64,000 nucleotides of DNA from positions 119,087-183,086 of the forward strand of contig JAYRWE010000007.1 of assembly GCA_041918175.1 (NCBI GenBank). Reading direction: 5' to 3'. Positions 39,095-48,600 of this stretch are shown piece by piece; within the stretch, counting starts at the first letter, position 1, and every line of letters begins with the position of its first letter. Origin of the DNA: JABWAN01 sp041918175 (lineage in GTDB: Bacteria; Zhuqueibacterota; Zhuqueibacteria; Zhuqueibacterales; Zhuqueibacteraceae). The notes beneath the pieces are model-generated. The model made no database searches. It saw only the letters and a program-made list of their open reading frames with translations, and was not told the origin of the DNA. A program made the translations under genes and the position numbers.

Positions 39095-41332
39095 TTACTG
39101 CACTAGAAATTCTTGCGTCAGTTCGCCGAGCGTAATCTTGAACCGGCCCGGCTCGACAATTCTTTTCTGCTCGCGCCCGATGAACGACAAGTCCGCACGG
39201 CTCAAAACGAATTTCACTTCTTGCTCCTGATTGGGCGCGAGCGAAATTTTCGCAAACCGTTTGAGTTGCTTGACCGGACGCGAGATCGAACCGTAGAGAT
39301 CGGTAACATACAGTTGCACGACCTCTTTGCCCTCGCGATTGCCCGTGTTCTTCACTTTCACACTGACTTGGAGTTGTTCCGGTTGAGACAAAACTTCGTG
39401 GCTGAGTTTTAAATCGCGATATGCGAAGCTGGTGTAGCTCAAACCGAAGCCGAAGGGAAACTGCGGCGCGTATTGATTGCCGTTTGCAGCTTCGACGGGT
39501 TTGTGATCATAAGTCATCAAAGCATGCGCTGCGCGCGGATACGTGAACGGCAACTTCCCGCTGGGATTCACTTCGCCCACGAGCACCTCGGCCAGCGCGC
39601 GACCGCCTTCCATGCCGGGCAAATATCCCAACACGATGGCGTTGACCTTATCGGCGATGGCGCTGATCAAACGCGGACGCCCGCCGAGCAATACGGCCAC
39701 AACCGGCTTGCCGGCTTTAAGGATTTCCTTGACGAGCGCCACTTGCGTTTCTTCCAATGCCAGATCATCGATATTGCCCGGCGTTTCGCAATAGGCCTTT
39801 TCTCCGAGGCACACCACGGCAACGTCGGCGCGGCTGAGTGCGTTCGCCAGCGACGACGATTCAGCGTGAGGATTGGTTGCCGCTTGCGGCACATACAGCA
39901 CCTGCTCCGCGCCGAACTGCGCTTGCAACGCTTGCAGCACGTTTAATTTTTCTTTGGGATATAAAGCCTCGTTGTCGCCCTGCCATGTGATCGTCCAACC
40001 GCCGTTCAAAGCCGACAAAGAAGCCGCGGTCGGACCGGTCACGAGCACTTTTGATTTTTTCGAGAGCGGTAAAACGCCGTCGTTTTTTAAGAGCGTAATA
40101 GCTTCACGCGCCGCGGCAAGATTGGCCGCGGTAAATTCCGCGTTGGCAAATTTCGCTTTGAGTGCGGGGTCGGGATAGGGATTTTCAAACAAACCCAATT
40201 CGAATTTCAGTTTCAAAATTCTGCCCACGGCTTCATCGATGCGCGACTGCGGCACAGCGCCTTCTTTTACCAACTCCAACAACAACTCATAGAAACTGAA
40301 ATCATACGGCACCATGCTCATGTCAATGCCCGCCATGACGGCCATGCGCACCGCTTCTTTCGGCGAATCGGCAACGCGATCGCGCGTGTGCAAACGTTTG
40401 ACGTCCTCCCAATCTGAAACCACGAAGCCTTGAAACTGCAATTCGCCGCGCAGAACGTCATTCAACCAATAATGATCCGCGTGCAACGGAATGCCGTTCA
40501 CTTCGCCCGAATTTGCCATCACCGTTGCAGCGCCGGCCGCAATCGCGATTTCAAAGGGAGGCAAGAAGTACTCGCGCAGCATGCGTTCGGGAATCCATGC
40601 GGGTGTGCGATCTTTGCCGCTCAACGGGAAGCTATAGCCCACGTAATGTTTCGCGCAGGCCGCAACTTTATCGCGCGCACCGAGATTCGAACCTTGCATG
40701 CCCTCCACGTATGCACGCGACAATTCCGTAGTGAGATAAACATCTTCGCCGAACGTCTCGAACAACCGCGGCCACAGCGGAGTGCGGCCAACGTCGAGCA
40801 CCGGACTAAAATTCCACGGAATGCCGCTCGCGCGTACTTCATATGCTGTGATCTCCGCTTCCTTCCGCACCAGCGCGGGATTCCACGTCGCGGCCATGGC
40901 AATGTGCTGCGGGAAGAGCGTCGCACCGCGCGTATAGTTTGCGCCGTGCACCGCGTCGATGCCGTAGAGCACCGGAATGCCGAGCCGGCTTTTCTTTATG
41001 GCAACGTTCTGAATCTGCGTGAGGATTTCATGCCAGTGCTCGAGCGTATAAGCCGAGTTGGCCACGTTGATAATCGAACCAACATGATATTTGAGCAAAG
41101 CGTTTTCCAACTTTTGCGGATCGAGCGCATGTGGCTCGGCCAGGCCGCCCTCGCCTCGGGAAATCACCTCGATGGTGATTTGATTCATCTGGCCGATCTT
41201 CTCTTCGAGCGACATTTGCGCCAACAGTGCGCGCACGCGCTGCTCAAGGTTTTGCCCTTGGCTCGCGCGTTCTTGCGCAATTACAACTGAAAAGTTTGCC
41301 AACAACAGAAGTAGGAGCAATGATCTTTTCAT
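39095..41332 (-). CDS. GH3 family beta-glucosidase (periplasmic)
   Basis: The protein has 745 residues from ATG 41332, with signal peptide MKRSLLLLLLLANFSVVIAQ. GH3 features are the (beta/alpha)8 domain with DAVHGANYTRGATLFPQ, AKHYVGYS (K228, H229), GFVVSDWEDV with the nucleophile D307, the second alpha/beta sandwich domain (LLKNDGVLPL and later VVCLGE), and the fibronectin-type C-terminal domain (FGFGLSYTSF, then VKNTGNREGKEVVQLYV). It matches the BglX type, which releases glucose from beta-linked oligosaccharides. It starts 18 bases after the GH16 gene stop and precedes the symporter. Confidence 0.95.
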   Translation of the reverse strand: MKRSLLLLLLLANFSVVIAQERASQGQNLEQRVRALLAQMSLEEKIGQMNQITIEVISRGEGGLAEPHALDPQKLENALLKYHVGSIINVANSAYTLEHWHEILTQIQNVAIKKSRLGIPVLYGIDAVHGANYTRGATLFPQHIAMAATWNPALVRKEAEITAYEVRASGIPWNFSPVLDVGRTPLWPRLFETFGEDVYLTTELSRAYVEGMQGSNLGARDKVAACAKHYVGYSFPLSGKDRTPAWIPERMLREYFLPPFEIAIAAGAATVMANSGEVNGIPLHADHYWLNDVLRGELQFQGFVVSDWEDVKRLHTRDRVADSPKEAVRMAVMAGIDMSMVPYDFSFYELLLELVKEGAVPQSRIDEAVGRILKLKFELGLFENPYPDPALKAKFANAEFTAANLAAAREAITLLKNDGVLPLSKKSKVLVTGPTAASLSALNGGWTITWQGDNEALYPKEKLNVLQALQAQFGAEQVLYVPQAATNPHAESSSLANALSRADVAVVCLGEKAYCETPGNIDDLALEETQVALVKEILKAGKPVVAVLLGGRPRLISAIADKVNAIVLGYLPGMEGGRALAEVLVGEVNPSGKLPFTYPRAAHALMTYDHKPVEAANGNQYAPQFPFGFGLSYTSFAYRDLKLSHEVLSQPEQLQVSVKVKNTGNREGKEVVQLYVTDLYGSISRPVKQLKRFAKISLAPNQEQEVKFVLSRADLSFIGREQKRIVEPGRFKITLGELTQEFLVQ

Positions 41333-41349
41333 GACAATTTCTTTCAGCG

Positions 41350-43152
41350 CTATTTTATAAGTAAAAATTTCTGCATCGGAAAATTCGTGCGGCTGCCAAC
41401 CAGCCGATAGAAATAAACGCCGCCGCTCAACGGCGCCTCGCGAGTCGTGCGCGCGGGCCACGCGAACTCATGGCGGCCCGCGGCTTTCATACCGAGCTCA
41501 TGCTGCTCAACCAGGGCGCCCAGCATGTCGAAAATCTGCAACCGTATTCTCTCCGGCGCGGCAACGGTGAAATGAATCACGGTGTGATCGCGGAAAGGAT
41601 TGGGAAAATTTTGCAGCAGATTGAATTGCTCCGGCGGCGCGAGGTTCTCTCGCACTGCCGTGGGCGCGGCTTCAACGAGCAGCCCGTTGAGCAAAGCTTG
41701 ATCTTTCAGCGCGGCAAAATGAATATCGAGAATGCCGTCATGCACTTCGACCTCTTCCGCAACGCGCACATATGCCGCGTGCGCGCCCACTTCGCGATAA
41801 AGATCGAGCGCAGTAACCGTGCGCTTGCCTTCGACAGTCACGTCAAAGCTGCGTTGGTTCGCGGCGTTAAAATAATTCTCCGCAAACAAAAGCGTGATGC
41901 GATATTTCCCTTGCGGCACGCGCACGCGATAAAGCACCAAACCCCAACGCTCAGAGCGATACAACTCGTCGTCCTCCGTGTTCGCGATGGGTTGATTACT
42001 GCTCCATTGGGTCACGCCGCCGTCGAGAAAACCGTACTCCGCATTCTCGCGCCACTCCTGATCCGGCAGATAATCGCGCAAGGCACTGCCGCCGACATTG
42101 ATCTTCATGGGCAACGACAGCGGCTTGGCTTTGATCACGTTCACGCCACGCAACGCAACTTTGTTCGGCGTCGTCGCACGATCGGTTACTTCCCGTACGA
42201 TGAGCACGTAGTTCGCATTTACATCCACATTCGCGACGGTGAGCGCAACCGTCTTTAAATCTTCTTGCAGCATTGCGCTCGTCACGCTCGCGCCTGCGAG
42301 CACGTAATTCGTCGGCGTTTCCGCGCTCGCCTTTTCCACCTCTTCCGAAAAATGCACCGTAATCTCGTTGCCCGTGAGTCGTGCCCACTTCACCGCCGGC
42401 GCGCTGCGATCGTTGAAGCCCAAATTGCCGGGTTGCGTGAGGCCGAGAATCATCATGCCGTTTTGAAACACGGCATTCTCGGGCACGAAGTCGCATTGGT
42501 TGCCGTCGAACGTGTGCGTAGCTTTGGCCCAGCGCGTTTGATCCCATGTGTTGAAATCATCGCGCCATTGCAGCGTGAAATTTTTGTCGGTGCCGCGCGT
42601 ACCCGAGCCGGGCGTGTACGTCGAATAACTCACCCAATCATAATACGCAAAGGCCGGCAACACCTCGGCATTCCACGCACCCGCCCAATTCGCATACACC
42701 GGATTCCAAATATTCATCATGATCTTCTGCGGCTGATTGAGCGTGGCCACGTGCGCCTCGGTTTGGCGATAGACTTCCACTTCATCGATGAACCACGCCA
42801 CGTAGCTCGGCGTCCATTCGATGGCATAGGTGTGAAAGTCCAAATGCGGATTGAAGGCAACGGGCTGGTGGCGCACGTGATGCGATTGGCCGGGCGTGAT
42901 CGCATTGAACTGCACGTCGCGTTCGTATCTACCCAAAATCTCGATGTCGATTTCATTCCACCCGCTGCCGCCGTCATGATACGTGAAGAACGAGGACAGC
43001 ACGCCCTCGCGCGCCGCGGATTTGAGCCGCACTTCGAAACGGCCGTAAGTGAATGAAGCTTTCGTGCGCAACTCCGCGCCTTTGAAATCCTTTGAAAAAG
43101 CAAGCAGAGGGAAAAGCAGAAGCGTGGCGAGTAATGTTCTTGTGGTGTGCAT
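41350..43152 (-). CDS. GH16 family enzyme with malectin and T9SS sorting domains
   Basis: The protein has 600 residues from ATG 43152, with a signal peptide (LLATLLLFPLLAFS). Domains in order: GH16 (about 25-200) with SGWNEIDIEILGR carrying the ExDxxE catalytic residues; an Ig-like strand region (about 255-345) with EITVHFSEEV; a malectin/carbohydrate-binding domain (about 350-500) with INVGGSALRDYLPDQEW; and a C-terminal sorting domain (about 515-600) with LLQNFPNPFRD and GGVYFYRLV. The last directs export by the type IX system and anchoring at the cell surface. First in the operon GH16-GH3-symporter-GH16. The upstream gap carries a palindrome (43261-43374). Confidence 0.9.
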   Translation of the reverse strand: MHTTRTLLATLLLFPLLAFSKDFKGAELRTKASFTYGRFEVRLKSAAREGVLSSFFTYHDGGSGWNEIDIEILGRYERDVQFNAITPGQSHHVRHQPVAFNPHLDFHTYAIEWTPSYVAWFIDEVEVYRQTEAHVATLNQPQKIMMNIWNPVYANWAGAWNAEVLPAFAYYDWVSYSTYTPGSGTRGTDKNFTLQWRDDFNTWDQTRWAKATHTFDGNQCDFVPENAVFQNGMMILGLTQPGNLGFNDRSAPAVKWARLTGNEITVHFSEEVEKASAETPTNYVLAGASVTSAMLQEDLKTVALTVANVDVNANYVLIVREVTDRATTPNKVALRGVNVIKAKPLSLPMKINVGGSALRDYLPDQEWRENAEYGFLDGGVTQWSSNQPIANTEDDELYRSERWGLVLYRVRVPQGKYRITLLFAENYFNAANQRSFDVTVEGKRTVTALDLYREVGAHAAYVRVAEEVEVHDGILDIHFAALKDQALLNGLLVEAAPTAVRENLAPPEQFNLLQNFPNPFRDHTVIHFTVAAPERIRLQIFDMLGALVEQHELGMKAAGRHEFAWPARTTREAPLSGGVYFYRLVGSRTNFPMQKFLLIK

Positions 43153-43260
43153 GAGGACGGTTTGCGGTTGATCAGTTACGGCTGCGTCGTGGCATTCGCG
43201 TGCCGTGTGAAGTGTTGGAATAATCGTTTCGGAATCAATTTGTGACTTCATCAGAAGACG

Positions 43261-43374
43261 GTCGTTCTGGAAGATTTTCCCCAACGGATAAAAACTGCCC
43301 ACGGTTGGCAACTTTTATCCTTTGGAAACGCTGTAGGGTTGCGGCTTGCGCTGTGGAAGCTTCTTTCAGAATGG
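43261..43374. repeat. third, decayed copy of the GTCATTCTGG-type palindrome
   Basis: Left arm GTCGTTCTGGAAGATTTTCCCC (43261-43282) and right arm GGAAGCTTCTTTCAGAATGGC (about 43354-43374) pair imperfectly. Both resemble the arms at 264-341 and 6198-6272. The loop is longer here (about 70 bases). It lies in the 258-bp gap between the GH16 start and the GH2 stop. Confidence 0.55.
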
Positions 43375-43410
43375 CACCTCCAGGCTCGCCGCCGAGTGAA
43401 TGTCGTAGGA

Positions 43411-45753
43411 CTACCTCATGAGAATCATCTTCTTCGTTTCAACCAAATCGCCCGCTACTAGTTTATAAAAATAAACGCCGCTCGGAAGCGACGAAGCCGC
43501 ACGTGAAGGAGCAAAAAGCACTTCATGCTCGCCGGGCGCCTTCATTTCATCCAGCAGCATGGCGATCTCTTGGCCCAAGACATCATACACCGCGAGCTGC
43601 ACGCGCGTTTTTTTATTCAAAGAAAAACGAATTTGGGTGGCGGGATTGAAGGGGTTCGGATAATTTTGCGACAGACAAACCTTTTGCGGCAGCGCCTCCG
43701 TGTTCAAATCCTCCACCGCGGTCATCAAGCCGCCGCGCTCGAAGTAAAGCCGATACGCATTTTTCAATGCCGCAGTCACGGGTTTATCCGTGGTGCGATC
43801 CATGTGCAGCACGCCCATGCTTTGAAAGCCGTCGGTCATGCGATACCAATCGAACGCGCACCACCACGTCATGGCCATCAAATACCCGCAGCAATCGTAA
43901 TTGCCCAAGGAGTCCATCACCGCGCGCTGCTTGAGTGCGCGAAACGTGTCGTTGAAGATGCGCGTTTGGAACGCCGCGCTCCCGCCGTTCTCCGAAGACC
44001 AATAGCCAAACTCCGTGTTGAGAATCGGTTTGGTGGGATGCGCGAGATTGGCGTCCACGAGAAAATATTTCGTGCCGTTGTAAGCCGCATCGCCATAGAA
44101 CACGCCGAAGTACATGGTCCAGCCCGCGAAGTCGCTCACCGTTTGCGAAGGATCGTGCGGCCCGGGGCGGTCCGCGGCCGCGGATTGTCCGACCAAGCGG
44201 CCATCGGGATATTGCGCGTCAAGCTCCTGATTCACGCGTTGAATGAACGTCTTGCGATTGTCCACGTCCAAACACTCGTTGCTCGTGCTCCACAACACAA
44301 TCGAGGGCCGATTGTAATCGCGAAAGAGCATCTCTTTGAACATCTGCTCATGAATATGGCGCACTGAGTTTTGAATGAGCCACGCGAGCGGCAGATCGAA
44401 TTGCCACATGGGAATTTCTTCCATCACCGTGAAGCCCAAACGATCCGCGGCAATGTAGGTGAAAGGATGATTGGGATAGTGCGCGGTGCGCAGCCAATTG
44501 CAATTGAGGGCTTTGATCTTCACGAGGTCGTCGTAAATCGTCGCGACCGGAATGCTGCGGCCATAAACCGGATGATCTTCGTGGCGCGCCACGCCGACAA
44601 AGAACGCCGGCTGTTCATTCAACAAAAATTTATTGCCATTGGTTTTGACCGTGCGAATGCCGAACTGCGTGAAGAACTCATCGCGCACTTGCCCGGCTTG
44701 CGTGACTTTCACTTTGAGAACATAGAGATTCGGCTGTCTCGGCGACCACAGTTGCGGGTTCGGCACCTCCAATGTCGTGCGCCAAACTTTGGCGGCGCGC
44801 GCCTCGACCGTGAGCGTGTTTTGTGTTTGCCCGGAAACTGCAACGAGATCACCGAGCACGTCTGCCGCACTTTCCGCAGTAATATTTTGCGCATCAATCT
44901 TTGCCGTGTAGATTGCGAGCGCAACCTCGGCGCTTTGCGAGTTTGAAGAAGCATTGAAGAGCGTGATTGTCGTTTGCAATTTGCCGCTCACCTCGCGCGG
45001 CACCACGTCCGCGCGCGCCACGGCAACGGGATTCGAAAACTCCAAATACACATCGTGAATGATGCCGGTGTAGTTGAACCAATCCACTCGGCTGTAGGGA
45101 ATAATGTCGTTGCGCGTGCCCCACGGCACATTGTCCACGCGCACGGCCAGCACATTCACGCTGTCGTATTTCAAAAACTGCGACACTTCGAATGCGAACG
45201 AAGTGTATCCGCCTTCATGATAACCGACGTAATTGCCGTTGAGCCACACGTCCGCGACGTAGTTGACGGCATAAAACACGAGCTTCGCAAATTTGTCGCG
45301 CTGCGCGCTCGGCACGGCGAAGGAGCGACGATACCACACGCCGTTTTCATAATACTCCGGGCGCAGCTCGTAAGTGCGCATGGTATTTTCCACGCCGGGA
45401 ATTTGTTGCGTGGGCCAGGCGCTGTCGTCATAGTCCACTTGCTCGCGTTTCGCGGCTTCGGCCAATAACTCCGCATAGCCTGCGGCATCGCGCTTCTTCA
45501 AAGTGAGATTGTGATCCGCGGTGAAGCGTTGCTTGCGCCATTGCCCGGCGAGATCGATCATCGTGCGCTTTTGCTTTTCAAACGCGGGCAACGGCATGCC
45601 GTTTTGAAACGGAATCGCAATGCCGTCGATATTGCGCACTTGCAGCGTGGCTTCGAGTGCGGCGATTTGGCCGTGGCTGTTTTGGCTCAAGCAGAGCAAG
45701 AGCGCAAAGAGCAACGTGCTCATAAAAGAAGAGAACGGTTTGCGAGGCATCAT
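43411..45753 (-). CDS. GH2 family glycoside hydrolase with T9SS sorting domain
   Basis: The protein has 780 residues from ATG 45753 (a second ATG follows at once). It has a signal peptide (MSTLLFALLLCLSQNSHGQ). GH2 architecture: sugar-binding jelly-roll (about 60-250) with LVFYAVNYVADVWLNGNYVGYHEGGY, Ig-like domain (about 255-360), and TIM barrel (about 365-660) with LNCNWLRTAHYPNHP, the acid/base glutamate in VLWSTSNE and the nucleophile in LNTEFGYW. The C-terminus has the sorting domain (LSQNYPNPFNPATQIRFSL ... SGVYFYKLVAG). Activity could be beta-galactosidase, beta-glucuronidase or beta-mannosidase; sequence alone does not decide. It would work outside the cell. Confidence 0.92.
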   Translation of the reverse strand: MMPRKPFSSFMSTLLFALLLCLSQNSHGQIAALEATLQVRNIDGIAIPFQNGMPLPAFEKQKRTMIDLAGQWRKQRFTADHNLTLKKRDAAGYAELLAEAAKREQVDYDDSAWPTQQIPGVENTMRTYELRPEYYENGVWYRRSFAVPSAQRDKFAKLVFYAVNYVADVWLNGNYVGYHEGGYTSFAFEVSQFLKYDSVNVLAVRVDNVPWGTRNDIIPYSRVDWFNYTGIIHDVYLEFSNPVAVARADVVPREVSGKLQTTITLFNASSNSQSAEVALAIYTAKIDAQNITAESAADVLGDLVAVSGQTQNTLTVEARAAKVWRTTLEVPNPQLWSPRQPNLYVLKVKVTQAGQVRDEFFTQFGIRTVKTNGNKFLLNEQPAFFVGVARHEDHPVYGRSIPVATIYDDLVKIKALNCNWLRTAHYPNHPFTYIAADRLGFTVMEEIPMWQFDLPLAWLIQNSVRHIHEQMFKEMLFRDYNRPSIVLWSTSNECLDVDNRKTFIQRVNQELDAQYPDGRLVGQSAAADRPGPHDPSQTVSDFAGWTMYFGVFYGDAAYNGTKYFLVDANLAHPTKPILNTEFGYWSSENGGSAAFQTRIFNDTFRALKQRAVMDSLGNYDCCGYLMAMTWWCAFDWYRMTDGFQSMGVLHMDRTTDKPVTAALKNAYRLYFERGGLMTAVEDLNTEALPQKVCLSQNYPNPFNPATQIRFSLNKKTRVQLAVYDVLGQEIAMLLDEMKAPGEHEVLFAPSRAASSLPSGVYFYKLVAGDLVETKKMILMR

Positions 45754-45790
45754 AACTGTGTTTGGATTTATGGTGAGATCACGATTATGA

Positions 45791-45900
45791 GCCTGATGAT
45801 AAATCATCAGGCTAGGAGGTGCAAGCGTGATAAATCACGCTAAGAAATCGAGGGCGCTTTAGCGTCTTTGCATCTCCTAGCGTGATGATTCATCATCACG
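45791..45900. repeat. tandem hairpin array A
   Basis: Four short palindromes follow each other: 45791-45812 (GCCTGATGAT AA ATCATCAGGC), 45825-45840 (GCGTGAT AA ATCACGC), about 45852-45866 (GGGCGCT/AGCGTC, imperfect) and 45881-45900 (CGTGATGAT TC ATCATCACG). CTAGGAGGTGCAAGC (45812-45826) and its complement-like TTGCATCTCCTAG (45868-45880) bound the inner part. Array B at 63872-63991 has the same first hairpin and the same CTAGGAGGTGCAAGC flank but different inner stems. The array begins right after the CotH gene stop (minus strand). Confidence 0.85.
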
Positions 45901-47607
45901 TCAATGCCCGACGATCACCAGCTTCTTGCTCGCGACCTGCTCGCCGACTTGCAGGCGATAGAAATACACGCCGCTCGCGAGCGCGTTGGCGCGCACGGTG
46001 CGCTCGTGCTCGCCTGCCGGCAATTGGCCTTCAACTAAGGTCGCCATCTCGCGACCGCCAACATCGAAAATTTTGAGCGAGACAAATGCGGAACGAACGA
46101 GCTGAAACGCAATCGTCGTGTGCGGATGGGAGGGATTGGGATAATTCTGCGCCAATACGAAATCACGCGGAGAGGAGTACGCAGTCTCCGCGACGCTCGT
46201 GCCGCCGGCCCCGGGCATTCTCGCATCCATCCAGAGCATGCGCATTTCCAACCAATTTTTTAGATAACGTACTTCGTCGTTGTAACTCTGGCCGATATAT
46301 GCATTCGGCCAAACATACGTGCCGAGTATGGGCCAGCGTTGGAAATTTCGCGTTTGCGCTTCTGCGATATAATTTGCCATGGAGTCAATGAAACTCCAAA
46401 CTTGCGGCACAGCAAGCACGCTCTTGCGCAGCACTTCCCAACGCGGCCGCAACAACTTCACGAAGTTCGAATCTTGCATGAGCTTCGGCCACCAAAACGG
46501 CAGTTGAAACGCATCGCTCCGCACTTGAAACTCGACCTGCCAGCCGGCGATCTTCGCGCCGTCATAATAATCCGCGTTGCCAAAGGCGAGATCAAAATCC
46601 CACAGCGGGCCCATTTTCAATTTCGGATTTTTGCTGTCGCGGTCTTTGTGCATGAACGCGCTCAAGCGATAGCCGTCCACGTTGCGCGCCACTTCCTGCA
46701 GAATGAAGTAATCGACGAATGATGCGACATCGAGCACGCGCGCATAGCCGTTTTGCGGATCGGCATAATCCGGTCGGGCCATCAAGTTTTCAAACGCGGC
46801 CACGTAGCTTTGCAGATACGCGCGTTGCGCGGGCACAATATCATCTTGATCGGGATAGTCGTATTGATAATAGATTTGCTGCCACGCGCCGGGATAGGGC
46901 ATATGCGCAGAATACCAGCCTTCGGTGCTCGAGCCTGCGAGCTTGTCGAGCTTGAAAATGTAGCCGCCGGTCACGGCGTCGCCGGCAACATCGGTGGGGT
47001 TGATCTTCGTGACGTTCACGCGATTCTTGTCGCGCTTCACTTTTTCCATGAGCATGTACACGCCGTGATAATCGCCGTTCAACACCACTTCGCAATAGCG
47101 CGTGCGGCTCGCGTAATGGCCTAAATCATTGGCGAGTTTATAAGCGAGCACGTTACGCATCAGCGTTTTGTCGGAATACGAAGCGGACAACACCCAATCG
47201 CTCTCCGCGGGCAGATCGAGCAGCGCGACGTCGAGATCCTCGCCTTGTGCGTCGCGCGTTTCAATGCCGAATTGTTTCTTCGGAAACATCTGCGAGCTGG
47301 AGCCGCGCACTTCGATGCCGATCTTGTTGTTGTAATGATTGAAAGGATCGGTGAGATAATTTCTCACGCCGGGCCCGTTGTAGATGACGCCCATATCCGC
47401 GGTGATTTTTGGCTCGTCGGGAATCGTCTGGCCGTGCGTGTCAATGACGATGATGGGCAAATTGGAGGAAGTAAAATTGACCGCCTGTTGCGCTGCGGGA
47501 ATAGCATCGGCATGACGCGGCTGCGTTATATTAGATTGCGCCGCGAGATGATTTGCTCTTGCGTGAAATACGAATGCGAGGGCGAAGAGAATATTGAGAG
47601 GCTTCAC
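45901..47607 (-). CDS. CotH-family protein with T9SS sorting domain
   Basis: The protein has 568 residues and a signal peptide (MKPLNILFALAFVFHARANHLAAQ). The CotH kinase-like domain (about 45-420) shows IGIEVRGSSSQMFPKKQFGIETRD, SDWVLSASYSDKTLMRNVLAYKLANDLG, NGDYHGVYMLMEKVKRDKNRVN and KMGPLWDFDLAFGNADY. These are the conserved segments of spore-coat CotH and its secreted relatives, which phosphorylate proteins or bind surface structures. The C-terminal domain (LAQNYPNPSHPHTTIAF ... SGVYFYRLQVG) is the T9SS type. It is a surface protein; its part in glycan use is not established. Confidence 0.9.
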   Translation of the reverse strand: MKPLNILFALAFVFHARANHLAAQSNITQPRHADAIPAAQQAVNFTSSNLPIIVIDTHGQTIPDEPKITADMGVIYNGPGVRNYLTDPFNHYNNKIGIEVRGSSSQMFPKKQFGIETRDAQGEDLDVALLDLPAESDWVLSASYSDKTLMRNVLAYKLANDLGHYASRTRYCEVVLNGDYHGVYMLMEKVKRDKNRVNVTKINPTDVAGDAVTGGYIFKLDKLAGSSTEGWYSAHMPYPGAWQQIYYQYDYPDQDDIVPAQRAYLQSYVAAFENLMARPDYADPQNGYARVLDVASFVDYFILQEVARNVDGYRLSAFMHKDRDSKNPKLKMGPLWDFDLAFGNADYYDGAKIAGWQVEFQVRSDAFQLPFWWPKLMQDSNFVKLLRPRWEVLRKSVLAVPQVWSFIDSMANYIAEAQTRNFQRWPILGTYVWPNAYIGQSYNDEVRYLKNWLEMRMLWMDARMPGAGGTSVAETAYSSPRDFVLAQNYPNPSHPHTTIAFQLVRSAFVSLKIFDVGGREMATLVEGQLPAGEHERTVRANALASGVYFYRLQVGEQVASKKLVIVGH

Positions 47608-47637
47608 TTGTGCTCCTCCTCTCTTGCTTGATGCAGA

Positions 47638-48480
47638 TTAAAGAATCACAGTTCGAATACAACTCGGATGGTTTTTTGCGCCAATAGACAGCACACTTAA
47701 GCTCGGTGGCGAGCCAAATCCTCTGCGCTGCTCGCGGCGATAGGGCACTGGTTGCGACGGCGTTTCATTGTAGATGACCGGCATTTGTCCTTTCCACTCT
47801 TTCCATATGCCGTCTTCCGTCAGCAGAGCCGCCATAAAATGGCCGACGTTGCTTCTGCTGGTAACGCCTGAATTGAAGATGGCGCTTCGAATCGGTGAAG
47901 GATAGGCGTGGTACGCCGTGACTTCATTGTCATCGCGCAGCGTATCGGGGCGCACCACAACCCACTCGATAGCTGCATGGTGTTGGCCCACGCGCGTGCG
48001 GAGAAAATCCGCGGCGCTCTCGTTGTCCCGGTGCGGCGGCAGCAATAAACGGATAAATCCAACGACGCACTTTTCCGCGAATGAAATTTTCTCCTGCAGA
48101 TCACGGTTGCTGTTGCCGGCAGTGTTCATGAGCACAAACCGAACAGGAGATTTGGGCTTGTTTGAGCTGATGGCTTCGCACAGCCGGCGAGTTGTGTCGG
48201 TCACCAGCATTTGCGGCGCGCCGTAAATGCCCTTGAAACTAATATTGTGCCCCAGGCATGAAGCCACGGCCTCGCATCCGTTGACATGCCCAGCGAGTTC
48301 CGCGTCGCGGAGACCCCAAGCACCGGCGTGAATCACAGTGGCGCGATCGTGATTTCTCACTTCCGCCGGGAGTTTGTCGGGCGAACGTACAATAACTTTA
48401 ACGTTATGCCCGCGATCCAGCAACTGCTTGACCAGCAGTCGTCCGGTCGCGCCGCTTGCTCCGACCACAAGAATTGTCAT
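47638..48480 (-). CDS. NAD(P)-binding oxidoreductase (NmrA-like SDR)
   Basis: The protein has 280 residues. MTILVVGASGATGRLLVKQLLDRGH is the glycine-rich (GASGATG) motif of atypical short-chain dehydrogenases. VASCLGHNISFKG, RFVLMNTAGNSN and WVVVRPDTLRDD are the following core strands. The last 45 residues (PVPYRREQRRGFGSPPSL..., from about 236) are basic and do not look like the usual NmrA-like end, so the C-terminus may be extended by read-through into unrelated sequence. Members reduce quinones, flavins or sense NADP. It lies 30 bases from the CotH gene but has no obvious link to glycan use. Confidence 0.8.
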   Translation of the reverse strand: MTILVVGASGATGRLLVKQLLDRGHNVKVIVRSPDKLPAEVRNHDRATVIHAGAWGLRDAELAGHVNGCEAVASCLGHNISFKGIYGAPQMLVTDTTRRLCEAISSNKPKSPVRFVLMNTAGNSNRDLQEKISFAEKCVVGFIRLLLPPHRDNESAADFLRTRVGQHHAAIEWVVVRPDTLRDDNEVTAYHAYPSPIRSAIFNSGVTSRSNVGHFMAALLTEDGIWKEWKGQMPVIYNETPSQPVPYRREQRRGFGSPPSLSVLSIGAKNHPSCIRTVIL

Positions 48481-48600
48481 GACTTGCTTTTGCCTGCTTG
48501 CTTATTGGGAGCAATACGCCTAGCACCGGAGTTGAGCGAGGGGCCTTGCGCTGCTCGCTTGCTATACTCATCAGCCAACAAAACGCGACACCGCTTTTGT

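Noticed and set aside
43191..43205. sigma-54-like promoter upstream of the GH16 gene (GGCACGCGAATGC on the minus strand)
   Set aside because: The GG and GC elements are separated by 9 rather than 10 bases, and the -12 TTGC is imperfect. Without a matching site elsewhere it is not convincing.
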